Below are positions 1 through 19,130 of a DNA stretch of 64,000 bases, in pieces. A program made the position numbers and the translations under genes. Position 1 is the stretch's first letter; each line of letters starts with the position of its first letter. Origin of the DNA: Mycobacterium stomatepiae (lineage in GTDB: Bacteria > Actinomycetota > Actinomycetes > Mycobacteriales > Mycobacteriaceae); assembly GCF_010731715.1 (NCBI RefSeq), contig NZ_AP022587.1:1178001-1242000 (forward strand), in the 5' to 3' direction. The notes under the pieces were generated by a model. It saw only the letters and a list, made by a program, of their open reading frames with translations, did not search any database and had not been told where the DNA came from.

Positions 1-8078
<8,078 letters not shown>

Positions 8079-8122
8079 GTGAGCCCCCCAAAGGTCCACC
8101 CGAGTCCCCGTACCCAGGCGGT

Positions 8123-8353
8123 TTACTTATCAAAACTCCGACCCGCTGCCAGCCGGTCGCGCAGACTCTTCGGCCGGATATCGGGCCAGTTCTGCTCGAT
8201 GTAGTCGAGACACGCCGCCCGATCGGCCTCCCCGTATACCACCCGCCATCCAGCGGGAACATCGGCGAACGTCGGCCATAGGCTGTGCCGCTCCTCGTCA
8301 TTGACCAAGACGAAAAAACTGCCATTATCGTCGTCGAACGGATTGGTGCTCAC
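8123..8353 (-). CDS. mbtH: MbtH-like NRPS chaperone
   Basis: This small protein (76 residues from GTG 8353) binds and activates adenylation domains of NRPSs. The family signature is clear: it starts STNPFDD, has the [16 protein letters not shown] strand, then the FADVPAGW segment with the conserved tryptophans and a C-terminal [17 protein letters not shown] helix. An in-frame ATG at 8437 would add 28 residues, but the usual MbtH length and the GGAGAA just before GTG 8353 favour the short form. It lies 44 bp upstream of the NRPS on the same strand, so its partner is almost certainly that protein. Confidence 0.92.
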   Translation of the reverse strand: MSTNPFDDDNGSFFVLVNDEERHSLWPTFADVPAGWRVVYGEADRAACLDYIEQNWPDIRPKSLRDRLAAGRSFDK

Positions 8354-9204
8354 AGTTCTCCAGGCGTTCTCTCGATATAAGTGGGGTCGTTCCAAACCAT
8401 ACTGGAGGCCTACAGGCTCGGTCGGAGGTTTCGACAAAGTTCCTGATGTGATCTGTTAAGCACTCGTGACACCTCTGGGCAATTCGTTGCGCGGCGCAAC
8501 GCCGGGGCGTTGGCGCCCCCGAGTGCAGTGACCTGCAGCGACGGTATGGACTGTCTGCCGCCCGCCAAGAGTACGGTACCTACGGCCAGAAAACGACCGA
8601 GTTACGCTCTCGTGCCCGTTAGTAGCCGCGGTGAATACCGCCTAACCGGCCGGGGCGTGGACGCGTAGATCCGGCCGGAAACGCCGGCAAGACGCCCACA
8701 GCAAATGCGTGCGCGGCGGGGTAGCTACCGGTGTGCGGGGGCCGATGTCATCGCGCGACGGCGCCGTTCCCCTTTGCCGCTCGGCCGAATCACTGGACCT
8801 TGATGGGTGGGCGACAAATCGTGCTTTCAGCCACCTCAGCGAACCGCTCGCACTTCGTTAGCCGACGGACGCCGGATGACGCCTTCCGCACGGGATCGCG
8901 GTGCAATGTAATATGTGTCACCATCCCTCGGGACAATGACGCATACAACACCCGCCCGGTGGGGCGGATTCCGCGTGTTGCTAGCCTGCCCTACGCACAC
9001 CAGACGAGTAACGATCCCGTACCGGGTTACGAAAGATCTGATGTCGGCGCTAATCGCGTGGTTTACTCATCAAGATCTGGTTGCACTCGCCGAACGCCGC
9101 TCGTTCGAGCTGACCGCCGCAGGTCTGGCGTGGTGCGATTGAGGGTTGGGTACTGTTCGGGCGGTTGACATGAGCGAGTCTGTTAACGGGTTGAAGGGGG
9201 TGCG
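8354..9204. promoter_or_regulatory. Long divergent intergenic region between mbtH-mps1 and mmpS4
   Basis: These 851 bp separate two operons that face away from each other and together make and export GPL, so promoters for both should lie here. I found no convincing protein-coding gene. The region holds nested palindromes at 8485-8519 (listed separately) and two CCGGCCGG copies near 8646 and 8671. A TTGACA at 9165 has no matching -10 at normal spacing, so I could not place a promoter. The length is unusual for mycobacteria and suggests complex control or an unseen small RNA. Confidence 0.6.
8485..8519. promoter_or_regulatory. Three overlapping inverted repeats upstream of mbtH
   Basis: Three perfect inverted repeats share bases. 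The first has arms 8485-8492 and 8494-8501 (CGTTGCGC / GCGCAACG). The second has arms 8498-8503 and 8506-8511 (AACGCC / GGCGTT). The third has arms 8504-8509 and 8514-8519 (GGGGCG / CGCCCC, loop TTGG). They lie about 130-165 bp upstream of the mbtH start. They could be operator sites or mutually exclusive RNA hairpins in the mbtH leader; no regulator can be named. Confidence 0.5.
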
Positions 9205-9798
9205 GTGGTCGAACACGACGTTCGAGCCCGGTCCGACGTCGCCGCAGAAGGCGGCCAGGGCGTGAGCAAGTCTGCTGGGCGCCTGCGGAGGTTCGGTCGT
9301 CAGTCCGCACCTGGGCCGCAAAAGCTCAATGGCGCCCGAAAGGGCGGACGGAATTCCCGGGGCGGGGCGATCAAACTCCTGGGAAAGCTGTGGATCCCGC
9401 TGCTGATCATCGCGGTCCTCACCGCGGGCGGATTCACGGTGTCGCGGTTGCACGGGATATTCGGCTCCGAGAAGCGCCAGTCCTATGCCGACTCCAGAGT
9501 CAAAGACAGCAAGCCGTTTAACCCCAAGCATCTGAAGTACGAGGTCTTCGGCGCACCGGGGACCGTGGCCGACATCAGCTATTTCGACGTCAACGCCGAC
9601 CCACAGCACATCAACGGCGTCACTCTGCCGTGGTCGATGGATCTCTCGACCACGCTGCCATCGATCGTGGGAAACGTAGTGGCACAAGGTGATAGCGATA
9701 CGATCGGCTGCCGCATCATCGTCGATGGCACCGTTAAGTCCGAGAAGGTCTCCCACGAGGTGAACGCCTTCACGTACTGCGTGCTGACGGCGGCATGA
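9205..9798 (+). CDS. mmpS4: MmpS4-like membrane protein, accessory to MmpL
   Basis: The protein has 197 residues from GTG 9205; GTG 9262 (SKSAGRLRR) is a credible alternative start. A basic N-terminal stretch is followed by one membrane helix ([18 protein letters not shown], residues about 62-80). A periplasmic domain with the MmpS pattern [18 protein letters not shown] follows, and it ends with a cysteine pair (IGCRII and TYCVLT). MmpS proteins assist MmpL transporters in moving surface lipids, here the GPL. The stop overlaps the start of mmpL4a by 4 bp, so the two are translationally coupled. Confidence 0.9.
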   Translation: MVEHDVRARSDVAAEGGQGVSKSAGRLRRFGRQSAPGPQKLNGARKGGRNSRGGAIKLLGKLWIPLLIIAVLTAGGFTVSRLHGIFGSEKRQSYADSRVKDSKPFNPKHLKYEVFGAPGTVADISYFDVNADPQHINGVTLPWSMDLSTTLPSIVGNVVAQGDSDTIGCRIIVDGTVKSEKVSHEVNAFTYCVLTAA

Positions 9799-12689
9799 GC
9801 GACGAAAACACCGGCACCGAGCGGCCCACGCGAGGTTTCATCGCGCGGTCGATCCACGCATTTTCGATTCTGATCATCCTGGCGTGGCTGGGTCTTGCCG
9901 TCTTCTTCACCATCGGCGTCCCTCCGCTCGAGGTTGTCGAGCAAGGACATTCGGTATCGCTGAACCCGACCGACGCCCCGTCCTTCAAGGCGATGGTGCG
10001 CCTCGGCCAGGACTTCAAAGAATCCAATTCCGGGGCGCTGGCGATGATCGTGCTGGAGGGGGACCAACCGCTCGGCCACGACGCCCACCAGTACTACGAC
10101 GAGCTGGTGCGTCGGCTCGACGCTGATACCAAGCATGTTCAGCACGTCCAGAACTTCTGGGGAGATCCGGTCACCGCGGCCGCCGCGCAGAGTATCGACG
10201 GTAAGGCCGCCTATGTGCAGTTGAACCTCGGCGGTCTCCAAGGTGCTTCCGCGGGAGACGAATCGGTAGCGGCAGTCCGGGGCATCGTGGCCGGGCTGCC
10301 CGCGCCGCCCGGGCTCAAGGTGTATGTCACCGGCCCCGCTGCCACCGTCGCGGATATGAACAAGGCCGGTCAGGAGACGGTCACCACCATCACGCTGGCG
10401 AGCCTTTCCGTGATCTTCATTATGTTGCTGCTCGTCTATCGTTCGATCTTTACCGTCATTCTGTTGTTGTTGATGGTCGGGCTGCAGTTGACCGTATCCC
10501 GTGGAATGGTGGCATTTCTCGCCTATCACGGCTTCATCGGCCTCACCACCTTCGCCGTTAACCTGCTGGTGGCCGCCGTCATTGCCACCGGTACCGACTA
10601 TGGAATTTTCTTCGTCGGGCGGTATCAGGAGGCGCGACAAGCGGGGGAAGATAAGGAAACGGCCTTCTATACCACTTTCAGCAGTGTCGCCAAGGTGGTT
10701 TTGGCGTCCGGCCTGACAATCGCGGGGGCCGTTCTCTGCCTGAGCTTTACCCGGCTCCCCTATTTCCAGCCGCTGGGCCTTCCCAACGCGGTGGGTATCG
10801 CCGTTGCCGTCCTGGTCGCCCTCACGCTGACACCGGCACTGATCGCAGTGGGGTCACGTTTCGGGCTGTTCGAGCCCAAACGGAAGATCCAGGTGCGCGG
10901 GTGGCGGCGAATCGGCACGGCGATCGTTCGCTGGCCTGCGCCCATCTTTATCTCCACATTGGCGATTGCGCTGATCGGGCTGTTGACCCTTCCCGGATAC
11001 AACCCGAGTTACGACGACCAAAAGTTCATTCCCGACGACATCCCCGCCAGCATCGGCAATGCGGCCGCGGCGCGACATTTTCCCGAGTCGCGAATGATGA
11101 TGCCGGAAATCCTTTTGGTAGAGGCCGATCACGACCTGCGCAATCCCACGGATATGTTGGTATTGAATCAACTAGCCAAGGGGATCCTCGCGGTCCCGGG
11201 CGTCTCTACCGTTCAGAGCGTGACTCGACCCGAGGGAACACCGCTCGCGCACACCAGCATTCCGTACATCATGAGCATGTCGCAATCGTCTCAGTTGACG
11301 AACATGGCGTTCCAAAAGGACCGCATGAACGACATGATGAAACAGGCCGAAGAAATGGCCAAAATGATTGCGTTGATGCAGCACATGCTGGGCCTGATGA
11401 AAGAGCTCGCCGCCACAACGCATGACATGGTGGGCCGGACGCATGAAATTCAGAAAGCCAACGCGGAATTGCGGGACCGCGTTTCGGACTTCGAAGACTT
11501 CTTCAGGCCATTCCGCAGTTATTTCTATTGGGAAAAGCATTGCTACGACGTTCCCGTCTGCTATGCAATCAGGTCTGTTTTCGATGCAATCGACGGCGTC
11601 GACGAGGTCAATGACAAGTTCAGCGAACTGGTCGCAGACCTTGACAAACTAGACTTTGTCTTGCCCCAGATACTCGTACAGATCCCGCAAATGATCGAAA
11701 CGATGCAGAGCATGCGGACCATGATGCTGACAATGCACAGCACCATGGAAGGAACCATCGGTCAGATGGAGGTGAACGGCGGCCAAAACCCAAATGCGAT
11801 GGGCCAGGCGTTCGACACCTCCAAGAATGACGACAGTTTCTACATCCCGCCGAGCATTATCGAAGGCTCGGACACCTTCAAGCGGGTCATGAAAATCTTC
11901 CTGTCGCCAGACGGAAAGAACGCCCGCATGCTGATTGCCCAAAAGGGCGACCCGGCGACGCCCGAGGGGCTTTCCCGCGTCGAACCGATCAGGACGGCCG
12001 CCGAGGAGGCGCTCAAGGGCACGCCATTAGAGGACGCCAAGGTTTACCTCACCGGAACCGCGGCGGTGGTAAAGGACTTGGTCGAAGGCGCTAAATTCGA
12101 CCTTTTGATCGCGGGAGTCGCGGCCCTCTGTCTGATCTTCATCATCATGTTGATCATGACGCGCAGTTTTCTCGCCGCGCTGGTCATCGTGGGTACGGTA
12201 TTGTTTTCACTGGGCGCCTCGTTCGGGATGTCCATCCTGGTTTGGCAGTATTTGCTTGGGCTGCAAATTCACTGGACTGTTCTGTCGATGTCGGTGATCG
12301 TGCTGCTGGCGGTGGGATCCGACTACAACTTGCTGCTGGTTTCCCGGATGAAAGAAGAATTGGCCGCCGGCATTCACACCGGCATCATCCGCGCGATGGC
12401 GGGTACCGGAAAGGTCGTGACCAATGCCGGCCTGGTGTTCGCGTTCACCATGGCGTCCATGGCAGTCAGCGACCTGCGCAGTATCGCCCAGCTGGGCACC
12501 ACGATCGGGTTGGGCCTGATGTTCGACACCCTGGTGGTGCGCGCCTTCATGACACCCGCGGTCGCGGCGCTGCTGGGGCGCTGGTTCTGGTGGCCGCAAC
12601 GGGTGCGCACCCGCCCCGCAAGCCAGATGCTGCGGCCGTTGGGGCCCCGCCCGTTGGTGCGCTCGTTGCTGCTGAAAGAAACGAGGTGA
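9795..12689 (+). CDS. mmpL4a: MmpL4a-like RND lipid transporter
   Basis: This 964-residue RND-family protein uses the proton gradient to export lipids. It has the two-fold MmpL plan: a helix near residue 20, a first periplasmic domain, helices 2-6 with GTDYG near residue 266, a second periplasmic domain, then helices 8-12 with GSDYN near residue 841. These Asp-Tyr pairs are the proton relay. The second periplasmic domain holds a long Met-rich, helical, probably coiled-coil insert (about residues 498-655) typical of the MmpL4/5 type. It matches TmtpA/MmpL4a of the GPL locus, where loss abolishes surface GPL. It overlaps mmpS4 by 4 bp and is followed by its paralogue after 7 bp. Confidence 0.93.
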   Translation: MSDENTGTERPTRGFIARSIHAFSILIILAWLGLAVFFTIGVPPLEVVEQGHSVSLNPTDAPSFKAMVRLGQDFKESNSGALAMIVLEGDQPLGHDAHQYYDELVRRLDADTKHVQHVQNFWGDPVTAAAAQSIDGKAAYVQLNLGGLQGASAGDESVAAVRGIVAGLPAPPGLKVYVTGPAATVADMNKAGQETVTTITLASLSVIFIMLLLVYRSIFTVILLLLMVGLQLTVSRGMVAFLAYHGFIGLTTFAVNLLVAAVIATGTDYGIFFVGRYQEARQAGEDKETAFYTTFSSVAKVVLASGLTIAGAVLCLSFTRLPYFQPLGLPNAVGIAVAVLVALTLTPALIAVGSRFGLFEPKRKIQVRGWRRIGTAIVRWPAPIFISTLAIALIGLLTLPGYNPSYDDQKFIPDDIPASIGNAAAARHFPESRMMMPEILLVEADHDLRNPTDMLVLNQLAKGILAVPGVSTVQSVTRPEGTPLAHTSIPYIMSMSQSSQLTNMAFQKDRMNDMMKQAEEMAKMIALMQHMLGLMKELAATTHDMVGRTHEIQKANAELRDRVSDFEDFFRPFRSYFYWEKHCYDVPVCYAIRSVFDAIDGVDEVNDKFSELVADLDKLDFVLPQILVQIPQMIETMQSMRTMMLTMHSTMEGTIGQMEVNGGQNPNAMGQAFDTSKNDDSFYIPPSIIEGSDTFKRVMKIFLSPDGKNARMLIAQKGDPATPEGLSRVEPIRTAAEEALKGTPLEDAKVYLTGTAAVVKDLVEGAKFDLLIAGVAALCLIFIIMLIMTRSFLAALVIVGTVLFSLGASFGMSILVWQYLLGLQIHWTVLSMSVIVLLAVGSDYNLLLVSRMKEELAAGIHTGIIRAMAGTGKVVTNAGLVFAFTMASMAVSDLRSIAQLGTTIGLGLMFDTLVVRAFMTPAVAALLGRWFWWPQRVRTRPASQMLRPLGPRPLVRSLLLKETR

Positions 12690-12696
12690 GGCGCGC

Positions 12697-15633
12697 ATGA
12701 CTACGGAACCGATAGCCAGTCAGCATGCCGCGCCCCCCGTGGAGAAGCCGTTCGTGGCACGGACGATCCGCAATCTTTCGGTGGTCTTCCTGCTGGGGTG
12801 GGTGGCGCTAACCCTGCTGGTCACTTTCGCGGTCCCGTCACTGGAGCGGGTCGGCCGGGAGCACTCCGTGCCATTGGCGCCGCAAGATGCGCCGGCGGTG
12901 CAGGCCATGATGCGCATGGGCAAGGTCTTCAAAGAGTCCGACTCGGACAGCTTCGTGATGCTCGTGATCGAGGGGCAACAGGAGCTCGGGGACAGCGCGC
13001 ACAAGTACTACGACAAGTTGATGCGGCTGTTGAAGGCCGACACGAAACATGTTGAGCACGTTCAGGATTTGTGGGGCGACCGACTCACCGCGGCGGGCGC
13101 GCAAAGCCCCGACAGTAAGGCCGTCTACGTCCAGATGAACCTGGCCGGTAACCAGGGCACCACGCAGGGCCAAGATTCCATTGCTTCAGTGCGCAACATC
13201 ATCGCGAAGAATCCGCCGCCCCAGGGCATCAAGGCTTACGTCACCGGTCCGTCAGCGCTGTTCTCGGACATGCAGGAGGCCGGTGACAGATCGATTCTGA
13301 AGATGACCGCGGTCGGCGCGGCGATCATTTTCGTGGTGCTGCTGTTCGTCTATCGGTCGATCATCACGGTGATTCTGTTGCTGATCACGGTCGGCGTCGA
13401 GGTACTCGCGGCCCGGGGGATCGTCGCGTTTCTGGGTGATCACAGCCTGGTCCAGCTGTCGACGTTCGCCGTCAACCTGCTGGTGGCCCTGACGATGGCG
13501 GCCGGCACCGACTACGGGATCTTCTTCTTCGGCCGATATCAAGAGGCACGACAGGCCGGCGAGGATCGAGAAACCGCCTACTACAACACCTTCCGCGGGG
13601 TCGTCCCCGTCGTGTTGGGTTCCGGCTTGACGATCGCCGGCGCCATGTTGTGCCTGAGCTTCACCCGGATGCCCATCTTCCAGACCATGGGTGTGCCGTG
13701 TGCGATCGGCTTGGTCATTTCCGTCGTGATCGCACTGACGTTGGTTCCCGCGGTATTGACCATCGGTGGCCGCTTCGGGTTGCTCGATCCCACCCGGGCG
13801 ATCCGCTTCGGTCGGTGGCGCCGAATCGGTACGGCGATCGTCCGCTGGCCGGTGCCCATCCTCGTCGCGACCATCGCGGTCGCGCTGGTCGGTTTGGTCA
13901 CGCTGCCGGGCTACCAGACGAGTTACAACAACCGGCTCTACATGCCCGACGACATTCCGGCCAACATCGGCTACGCCGCCGCCGACCGGCACTTCTCCCA
14001 GGCGCGGATGCTGCCCGAGATCCTGATGATCGAGTCCGACCACGACATGCGCAATCCGGCCGATTTCATCGTCCTGCACAGGCTGGCCAGAGCCATCTTC
14101 AAGGTGCCCGGAATCGCCCGGGTTCAAGGCATCACCCGGCCCGAGGGCACGCCGATCGAGCACACCTCGATCCCCTTCATGCTTGCCATGCAGAACTCGG
14201 CCCAAACGCAGAACATCAAATACATGAAGGCTCGCATGGACGACATGCTCGAGCAGGTCCACATGATGGACATCCAAATCGCTTCGATGACACGGCTTTA
14301 CGAGTTCCAGAAGGAACTGACCGCTCTTACCCACGAGTCGATCAGCAAGACCTATGAGATGACCCAGCTTTTGTACGAGTTGAGAAATCACTTCGCGGAC
14401 TTCGAGGATTTCCTCCGGCCGATCAAGAGCTACTTCTACTGGGAGAAGCACTGCTTCGACATCCCCATCTGCTGGTCGTTGCGGTCGATTTTTGACACGC
14501 TCGACGGGGTCGACGAGCTGAGCGACAAACTCGGCGACCTGCTGGTCGATCTCCACAAGATGGATCTGCTGCTGCCGCAACTGCTCGAGCAGTACCCGCA
14601 GTTGATCGCGTCCATGAAGTTCTTCAAGACGACGACGCTGACGATGCACAGCACCATGAGCGGGATCATCGGCCAGGTCGACGTCGACAACAAGGACGCC
14701 ACCACGATGGGTCAAGCGTTCGACAATTCGAGGAATGACGATTCCTTCTATCTGCCTCCGGAGATTTTCAAGAACGCGGACTTCCAGAAGGCGATGAATC
14801 AATTCCTGTCGCCCGACGGGAAAGCGGCGCGGTTCATCATTTGCCACAAGGGCGACCCAGCATCCCCCGAAAGCGTGGACCGGGTCGACAGGATCAAGAC
14901 GGCGGCCGAAGAGGCACTCAAGACAACACCGCTGGAAGACGCCAAGATCTACCTCGCCGGCACCGCCTCGACATTCAAGGACTTCAAAGACGGCTCGAAA
15001 TTCGACCTCTTGATCGCCGGAATTGGCGCGCTCTGCCTGATTTTCACGATCATGCTGATCATCACCCGAAGTTTCGTGGCCGCAATGGTGATCGTCGGCA
15101 CGGTTGCCCTTTCGCTGGGCTCGTCGTTCGGGCTTTCGGTGCTGATCTGGCAGTACATTCTCGGCATCAAGCTGTACTGGATGGTGCTGCCGATGTCGGT
15201 GATCGTCCTACTGGCGGTCGGGTCCGACTACAACTTGTTGTTGGTATCGCGCATGAAAGAGGAAATAGGCGCGGGTATCAATACCGGCATCATTCGCGCG
15301 ATGGGTGGTACCGGAAAAGTCGTGACCAACGCGGGGCTGGTGTTCGCGTTCACGATGGCGTCGATGGCGTCCAGCGATTTGCGGATCATCGGCCAGGTCG
15401 GTACGACGATCGGCCTGGGCCTGCTCTTCGACACCCTGATCGTGCGCTCGTTCATGACGCCCTCCATCGCCACCCTGCTCGGACGATGGTTCTGGTGGCC
15501 GCAGGTCGTCCGACCGCGTCCGTCCAGTCAGATGCTGCGAACCGAAGGACCTCGTCCGGTGGTGCGTGCTTTGCTGGGTCAGGAGCATCCCGACGACGCG
15601 CCCACCGCCGAAATCCCAAGGCAATCGGTCTAG
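12697..15633 (+). CDS. mmpL4b: MmpL4b-like RND lipid transporter
   Basis: This 978-residue paralogue of the preceding transporter has the same architecture: GTDYG near residue 270, GSDYN near residue 842 and a predicted helical insert at about residues 512-662. It corresponds to TmtpB/MmpL4b. GPL loci carry both proteins, and they probably work together as one export unit. The GAGGTGAGGCGCGC stretch just before ATG 12697 supplies the ribosome site. The shared motif spacing shows an old duplication; the second copy is now clearly divergent, with far fewer methionines in its insert. Confidence 0.93.
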   Translation: MTTEPIASQHAAPPVEKPFVARTIRNLSVVFLLGWVALTLLVTFAVPSLERVGREHSVPLAPQDAPAVQAMMRMGKVFKESDSDSFVMLVIEGQQELGDSAHKYYDKLMRLLKADTKHVEHVQDLWGDRLTAAGAQSPDSKAVYVQMNLAGNQGTTQGQDSIASVRNIIAKNPPPQGIKAYVTGPSALFSDMQEAGDRSILKMTAVGAAIIFVVLLFVYRSIITVILLLITVGVEVLAARGIVAFLGDHSLVQLSTFAVNLLVALTMAAGTDYGIFFFGRYQEARQAGEDRETAYYNTFRGVVPVVLGSGLTIAGAMLCLSFTRMPIFQTMGVPCAIGLVISVVIALTLVPAVLTIGGRFGLLDPTRAIRFGRWRRIGTAIVRWPVPILVATIAVALVGLVTLPGYQTSYNNRLYMPDDIPANIGYAAADRHFSQARMLPEILMIESDHDMRNPADFIVLHRLARAIFKVPGIARVQGITRPEGTPIEHTSIPFMLAMQNSAQTQNIKYMKARMDDMLEQVHMMDIQIASMTRLYEFQKELTALTHESISKTYEMTQLLYELRNHFADFEDFLRPIKSYFYWEKHCFDIPICWSLRSIFDTLDGVDELSDKLGDLLVDLHKMDLLLPQLLEQYPQLIASMKFFKTTTLTMHSTMSGIIGQVDVDNKDATTMGQAFDNSRNDDSFYLPPEIFKNADFQKAMNQFLSPDGKAARFIICHKGDPASPESVDRVDRIKTAAEEALKTTPLEDAKIYLAGTASTFKDFKDGSKFDLLIAGIGALCLIFTIMLIITRSFVAAMVIVGTVALSLGSSFGLSVLIWQYILGIKLYWMVLPMSVIVLLAVGSDYNLLLVSRMKEEIGAGINTGIIRAMGGTGKVVTNAGLVFAFTMASMASSDLRIIGQVGTTIGLGLLFDTLIVRSFMTPSIATLLGRWFWWPQVVRPRPSSQMLRTEGPRPVVRALLGQEHPDDAPTAEIPRQSV

Positions 15634-15799
15634 TTTGCCTCACCGATTTGCCGACAAACGCCGATCGCTTTGTTGAGAATTTGTCGATGTTTGCGCGCCT
15701 GACCAATTGGAGTTGCGATTGAATAGGCATCGACGGGGCAAACACCATCTACCGCGAATTCGACCAAGTGGCCGGGGCCATCATGAGATACTCCCTACT

Positions 15800-16747
15800 G
15801 TGTCTCCACTGGCAATCGAGGTCGCAGATCTCACAAAGACTTTCGGGGGAAACACGTCTGCGCTGTCCGGCGTGAGTTTCTCGGTTCCGGCCGGAACGGT
15901 GTGCGGCCTGCTCGGCCACAATGGCGCCGGAAAGACCACCACGATCAACATCCTGTCGACCCTGCTGCGCCCCACTTCCGGCCGCGCCACCGTTGCCGGA
16001 TACGACGTCGTCCGCCAGCCCGCAAAAGTGCGGTCCAGCATCTCGATGACCGGACAATTCGTCGCGCTGGATTCGTTGCTCACCGCCCGGGAGAACCTGG
16101 TGCTGTTCGGCCGGATGCGCGGCCTGCATCGCCGTGAGGCCAAGGCCCGCGCCGACGAGCTGATCGAACGGTTCGACCTCGTCGCGGCCGCCGACCGCCA
16201 CGTATCCACCTACTCAGGAGGCATGCAGCGGCGCGTCGACCTCGCCGGTGCCTTGATGGTGCTGCCGAAGGTGCTGTTCCTCGACGAGCCGACCGCCGGC
16301 CTTGATCCGCGCAGCCGCCGCGACGTCTGGGCGCTGGTGAGTTCGTTGGCCCAGCAAGGGATCACCGTGCTGCTGACCACGCAATATCTCGACGAGGCCG
16401 ACATCCTCAGCGACTCGATCGTCGTCATCGACCAAGGCAAGGTGATCGCCAGTGGCACCGCCGAGGACCTCAAGCGCCGCGCCGGTACCGGCTATTGCCA
16501 AGTGAGTCCGGCGAATCCGGCCGACCTGCCCCAGGTGGCCACGGCGCTGACCGGACTCAACGGGATCGATGTCGACGGCGACACCAATTCGGTGTCGGTT
16601 CTTGCCCCCGACGGGGTGGCCACGCTGGCCGAGGTGTTTCGCCGGGTCGACGCGCTCGGCGTCGAACTCGCCGACATCTCACTGCGCAAACCCTCACTGG
16701 ATGAGGCATTCCTGCACATCACCGAGCGGACCGCCGCCCGATCATGA
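15800..16747 (+). CDS. drrA: ABC transporter ATP-binding protein, DrrA-like
   Basis: This 315-residue ATPase subunit has Walker A GHNGAGKTT, signature YSGGMQRRVDLAGAL, Walker B VLFLDEPTAGLD and a switch histidine replaced by Gln (LLTTQYLDEAD), all normal for the DrrA/DRA family. GTG 15800 (SPLAIEVADLTKTFGG) is the likely start; the frame is open further upstream but without a domain. It forms a three-gene unit with the two permeases that follow, joined by 4-bp ATGA overlaps. In MAC-type GPL loci drrABC mark the edge of the serotype-variable sugar genes. The substrate is not proven; a glycolipid is likely. Confidence 0.9.
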   Translation: MSPLAIEVADLTKTFGGNTSALSGVSFSVPAGTVCGLLGHNGAGKTTTINILSTLLRPTSGRATVAGYDVVRQPAKVRSSISMTGQFVALDSLLTARENLVLFGRMRGLHRREAKARADELIERFDLVAAADRHVSTYSGGMQRRVDLAGALMVLPKVLFLDEPTAGLDPRSRRDVWALVSSLAQQGITVLLTTQYLDEADILSDSIVVIDQGKVIASGTAEDLKRRAGTGYCQVSPANPADLPQVATALTGLNGIDVDGDTNSVSVLAPDGVATLAEVFRRVDALGVELADISLRKPSLDEAFLHITERTAARS

Positions 16748-17487
16748 GCGCTTTGGCCGCGCTGACCGAACGGTCGCTGGTGTCAGCGACGCGGGACGGC
16801 GAGATGATTTTCGAGGTGCTGTCACCGATCGCGTACCTGGCCGGCTTCAGCGTCGCCCTGCACGGCCTGATCGACACCGGCCCGGTGACCTACTCGCAGT
16901 ATCTGGTGCCCGCGGTGGTCGTCCAGTCGATGATCTTCGTCGGACTGCTCACCGCGGACCGCGCGATCCGCGACCACCTCAGCGGCCTGGGCCTGCGGTT
17001 GCGGACGCAGCCGATCTCCGCGGCAACCCCCGTGACCGCCCGCATGGCCGCCACCCTCATCCGGGCGGTACTAGCACTTTTAGTGGCGCTGATCGCCGGC
17101 TATGCCTTCGGGTTCCGGATGACCGGCGGGCCGGCGTATGCGACGGCGTTCGTGCTGATCGCGTTGCTGCTGTGCCTGGCGGTCGGGCTGGGCGCCGACG
17201 CCCTGGGATCGAGTTCCAACAGCTTGCAGGGAGCCAGCTACATGCTGTTCGTCCCCCAGCTGCTGCTGTTCCTGCTGTCCACCGGAATCGCCCCCGAGAA
17301 GACATTCCCCGGCTGGCTGCGCCCGTGGGTGCGCAATCAGCCGGTTTCGCAGGTCGCCGAGACGCTGCGCGGCCTCGGCAGCGGGCACCTGGTGGCCAAC
17401 AATCTGGTCATCAGCCTCGCCTGGTGTTTCGGTATAGTGCTGGTCTTCGGCGCCATCACGATGCGGATGCAGAGGCGCAGCGCATGA
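16744..17487 (+). CDS. drrB: ABC transporter permease, DrrB-like
   Basis: This 247-residue ABC-2 type permease has about six membrane helices, including AATLIRAVLALLVALIAGYAF and the segment YMLFVPQLLLFLLSTGIAP. It carries the C-terminal family motif PWVRNQPVSQVAETLRGL. The start ATG overlaps the drrA stop and its stop overlaps the drrC start, so the three subunits are made together. It would pair with DrrC as the membrane half of the exporter. Confidence 0.88.
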   Translation: MSALAALTERSLVSATRDGEMIFEVLSPIAYLAGFSVALHGLIDTGPVTYSQYLVPAVVVQSMIFVGLLTADRAIRDHLSGLGLRLRTQPISAATPVTARMAATLIRAVLALLVALIAGYAFGFRMTGGPAYATAFVLIALLLCLAVGLGADALGSSSNSLQGASYMLFVPQLLLFLLSTGIAPEKTFPGWLRPWVRNQPVSQVAETLRGLGSGHLVANNLVISLAWCFGIVLVFGAITMRMQRRSA

Positions 17488-18278
17488 CGTCGCATGCCGC
17501 GGACCAAGGCTCGTTGCTGAATCAGAGCTGGTTGCAAGCGATTCGACTGCTGATCCGGTGGCGGCGCGACCGTGCGGTGCTGATGGGTTCACTGCTCTTA
17601 CCGGTCTTTCTGCTGCTGTTGTACCAAGTGGTGCTGGGTGAGCAGGTGCGCAAGGTCACCGGCGTCGACAGCCTCTATGGGCTGGTCCCGTTCTGCGCGG
17701 TGCTGTCCGCGCTGTTCGGCGCGTTGGGCAACGCGGTCGGCATCACGATGGACCGTCAGTCCGGATTGCTCAGCCGAATGTGGGTGCTCCCGGTACACCG
17801 GGCCAGCGCGCTGACCGGACGGCTCACCGCCGAGGCCGCCCGCACGCTCGTCGGCACGGTCCTGATCACCGCTCTCGGCGTGATGATGGGACTGCGCTTC
17901 AAGCACGGCGTGGCCGGGGCGCTGCTGTACATCCTGACTCCGTCGATCATGGTGGTCGGCTTCACGGCGCTGGTGATCGCGCTGGTCCTTCGCACCACCA
18001 GCCCCGCCGTGCTGACCTGGATCATGGGCGGCACCGTCACGCTGGCGTTCGTGAATCCGGGAACCACGCCGATCGGGATGTTCCCGGAGTGGCTTCGGCC
18101 GTTCGTCCGTTACCAGCCGATATCGCCGCCCATCGAGACGATGAGGTCACTGGCGTACGACGGTCCCATCGTGTGGCCGCTGGCGATGACCGTCCTCTGG
18201 ACGGTGGCGATGCTCGTGGCGTTCGTCCCAGTGGGGTTGCGCGGTTACCGGATCTGCGCCGAGACCAGCAACCTGTAA
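17484..18278 (+). CDS. drrC: ABC transporter permease, DrrC-like
   Basis: This 264-residue ABC-2 permease is the second membrane subunit. It has about six helices and the conserved PFVRYQPISPPIETMRSLAY motif near the C terminus, parallel to that of DrrB. Its TAA stop abuts the stop of the convergent gene at 18279 with no gap. In MAC species drrC borders the serotype-specific sugar cluster, and that holds here: everything to the right up to about 50.9 kb is sugar metabolism or transfer. Confidence 0.88.
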   Translation: MTSHAADQGSLLNQSWLQAIRLLIRWRRDRAVLMGSLLLPVFLLLLYQVVLGEQVRKVTGVDSLYGLVPFCAVLSALFGALGNAVGITMDRQSGLLSRMWVLPVHRASALTGRLTAEAARTLVGTVLITALGVMMGLRFKHGVAGALLYILTPSIMVVGFTALVIALVLRTTSPAVLTWIMGGTVTLAFVNPGTTPIGMFPEWLRPFVRYQPISPPIETMRSLAYDGPIVWPLAMTVLWTVAMLVAFVPVGLRGYRICAETSNL

Positions 18279-19085
18279 CTACGCCCCGGCATTGTCCGCC
18301 CGCGCCTTGGACGCGGCCTTGAATCGGGTGCGCCATGCCCGCACCGCTAACTGGCGGTTCTCCTTTTGCTTGAAGAACGACAGCATCCTGCCGCCGGTCT
18401 CCATCGCCCCCACCCAGAAGTACATCGGCAGCCGTTTTCTGAACTCCTTGTCCGTGCCCGTCCGCATGCTCAGGCCGGTCATGTCGTTGTAGTCGGCGAC
18501 GACGATGTCCATGTACCGGATCGCGAGCGCCGGGTTGGAGAAGCAACGGATGTTGAAGTCCCAGTCGGCCCAGATCGGATAACGCAGGTTGTACGGGCCG
18601 ATCCCGGCGAAAAGCGCGCGGCGATAGAAGATCGACTGGTGGCAGATGTTGGTCTCGAACTGCAGCCGGTCCAGGTCGAATGCCCCCGCATGTCGCGCGC
18701 CGGTCGAGCCCATGATCACGTCGCCGTACACCAGGTCGCAGGGTTCGTTGTCGCCGATGAACGCGGCCACGCTGGCCAGCGTATCCGCGTCGTGCAGTCT
18801 GTCGTCGGACCCGAAAAACAGTAACCAGGCCCCTGACGCCAGGCCGACCCCGCGGTTCATCGCGTCGTAGATGCCTTGATCTGGCTCGCTGTGGACGACC
18901 AAGCGTGAGCCGAAATCGGCGGCGAAGCCGTTCACGACGTCGAGTGTCCCGTCCGTCGAGGCCCCGTCCACCACGACCAGCTCGAAATCGGTGAACGTCT
19001 GCCGCAGCAGGCTCTCGGCACAGCCACCGACGTGCGCCGCCGCCTTCCAGGTGGGGACGATGATCGAGAACATCGGCCCGCTCAT
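18279..19085 (-). CDS. Family 2 glycosyltransferase
   Basis: This 268-residue GT-A fold enzyme has N-terminal SIIVPTWKAAAHVGGC and ADFELVVVDGASTDGT motifs and the FFGSDDRL motif (DxD region) near residue 92. The acceptor-side half has the WADWDFNIRCF pattern. It should transfer a sugar from a nucleotide donor in the cytoplasm. There is no membrane helix. It is the last gene of a leftward group (23223 to 18279) that also holds nucleotide-sugar enzymes, so its donor may be the product of those genes. Donor and acceptor cannot be read from sequence. Confidence 0.88.
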   Translation of the reverse strand: MSGPMFSIIVPTWKAAAHVGGCAESLLRQTFTDFELVVVDGASTDGTLDVVNGFAADFGSRLVVHSEPDQGIYDAMNRGVGLASGAWLLFFGSDDRLHDADTLASVAAFIGDNEPCDLVYGDVIMGSTGARHAGAFDLDRLQFETNICHQSIFYRRALFAGIGPYNLRYPIWADWDFNIRCFSNPALAIRYMDIVVADYNDMTGLSMRTGTDKEFRKRLPMYFWVGAMETGGRMLSFFKQKENRQLAVRAWRTRFKAASKARADNAGA

Positions 19086-19130
19086 CCGAGACTCACGATC
19101 TTCGACATAAGGGCTCCCGGTGCAGCGTTG

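Noticed and set aside
8915..9142. Small plus-strand open frame in the mbtH-mmpS4 gap
   Set aside because: It has no recognised family and no clear ribosome site. It could be a remnant but there is no support.
9165..9170. TTGACA as a promoter -35 for mmpS4
   Set aside because: No -10 like hexamer lies 16-18 bases downstream, and the distance to the start would be very short.
13252..14847. Long open frame on the minus strand opposite mmpL4b
   Set aside because: It is an antisense shadow of a clear MmpL gene; composition is Asp/Arg/Gln/Val-rich without motifs.
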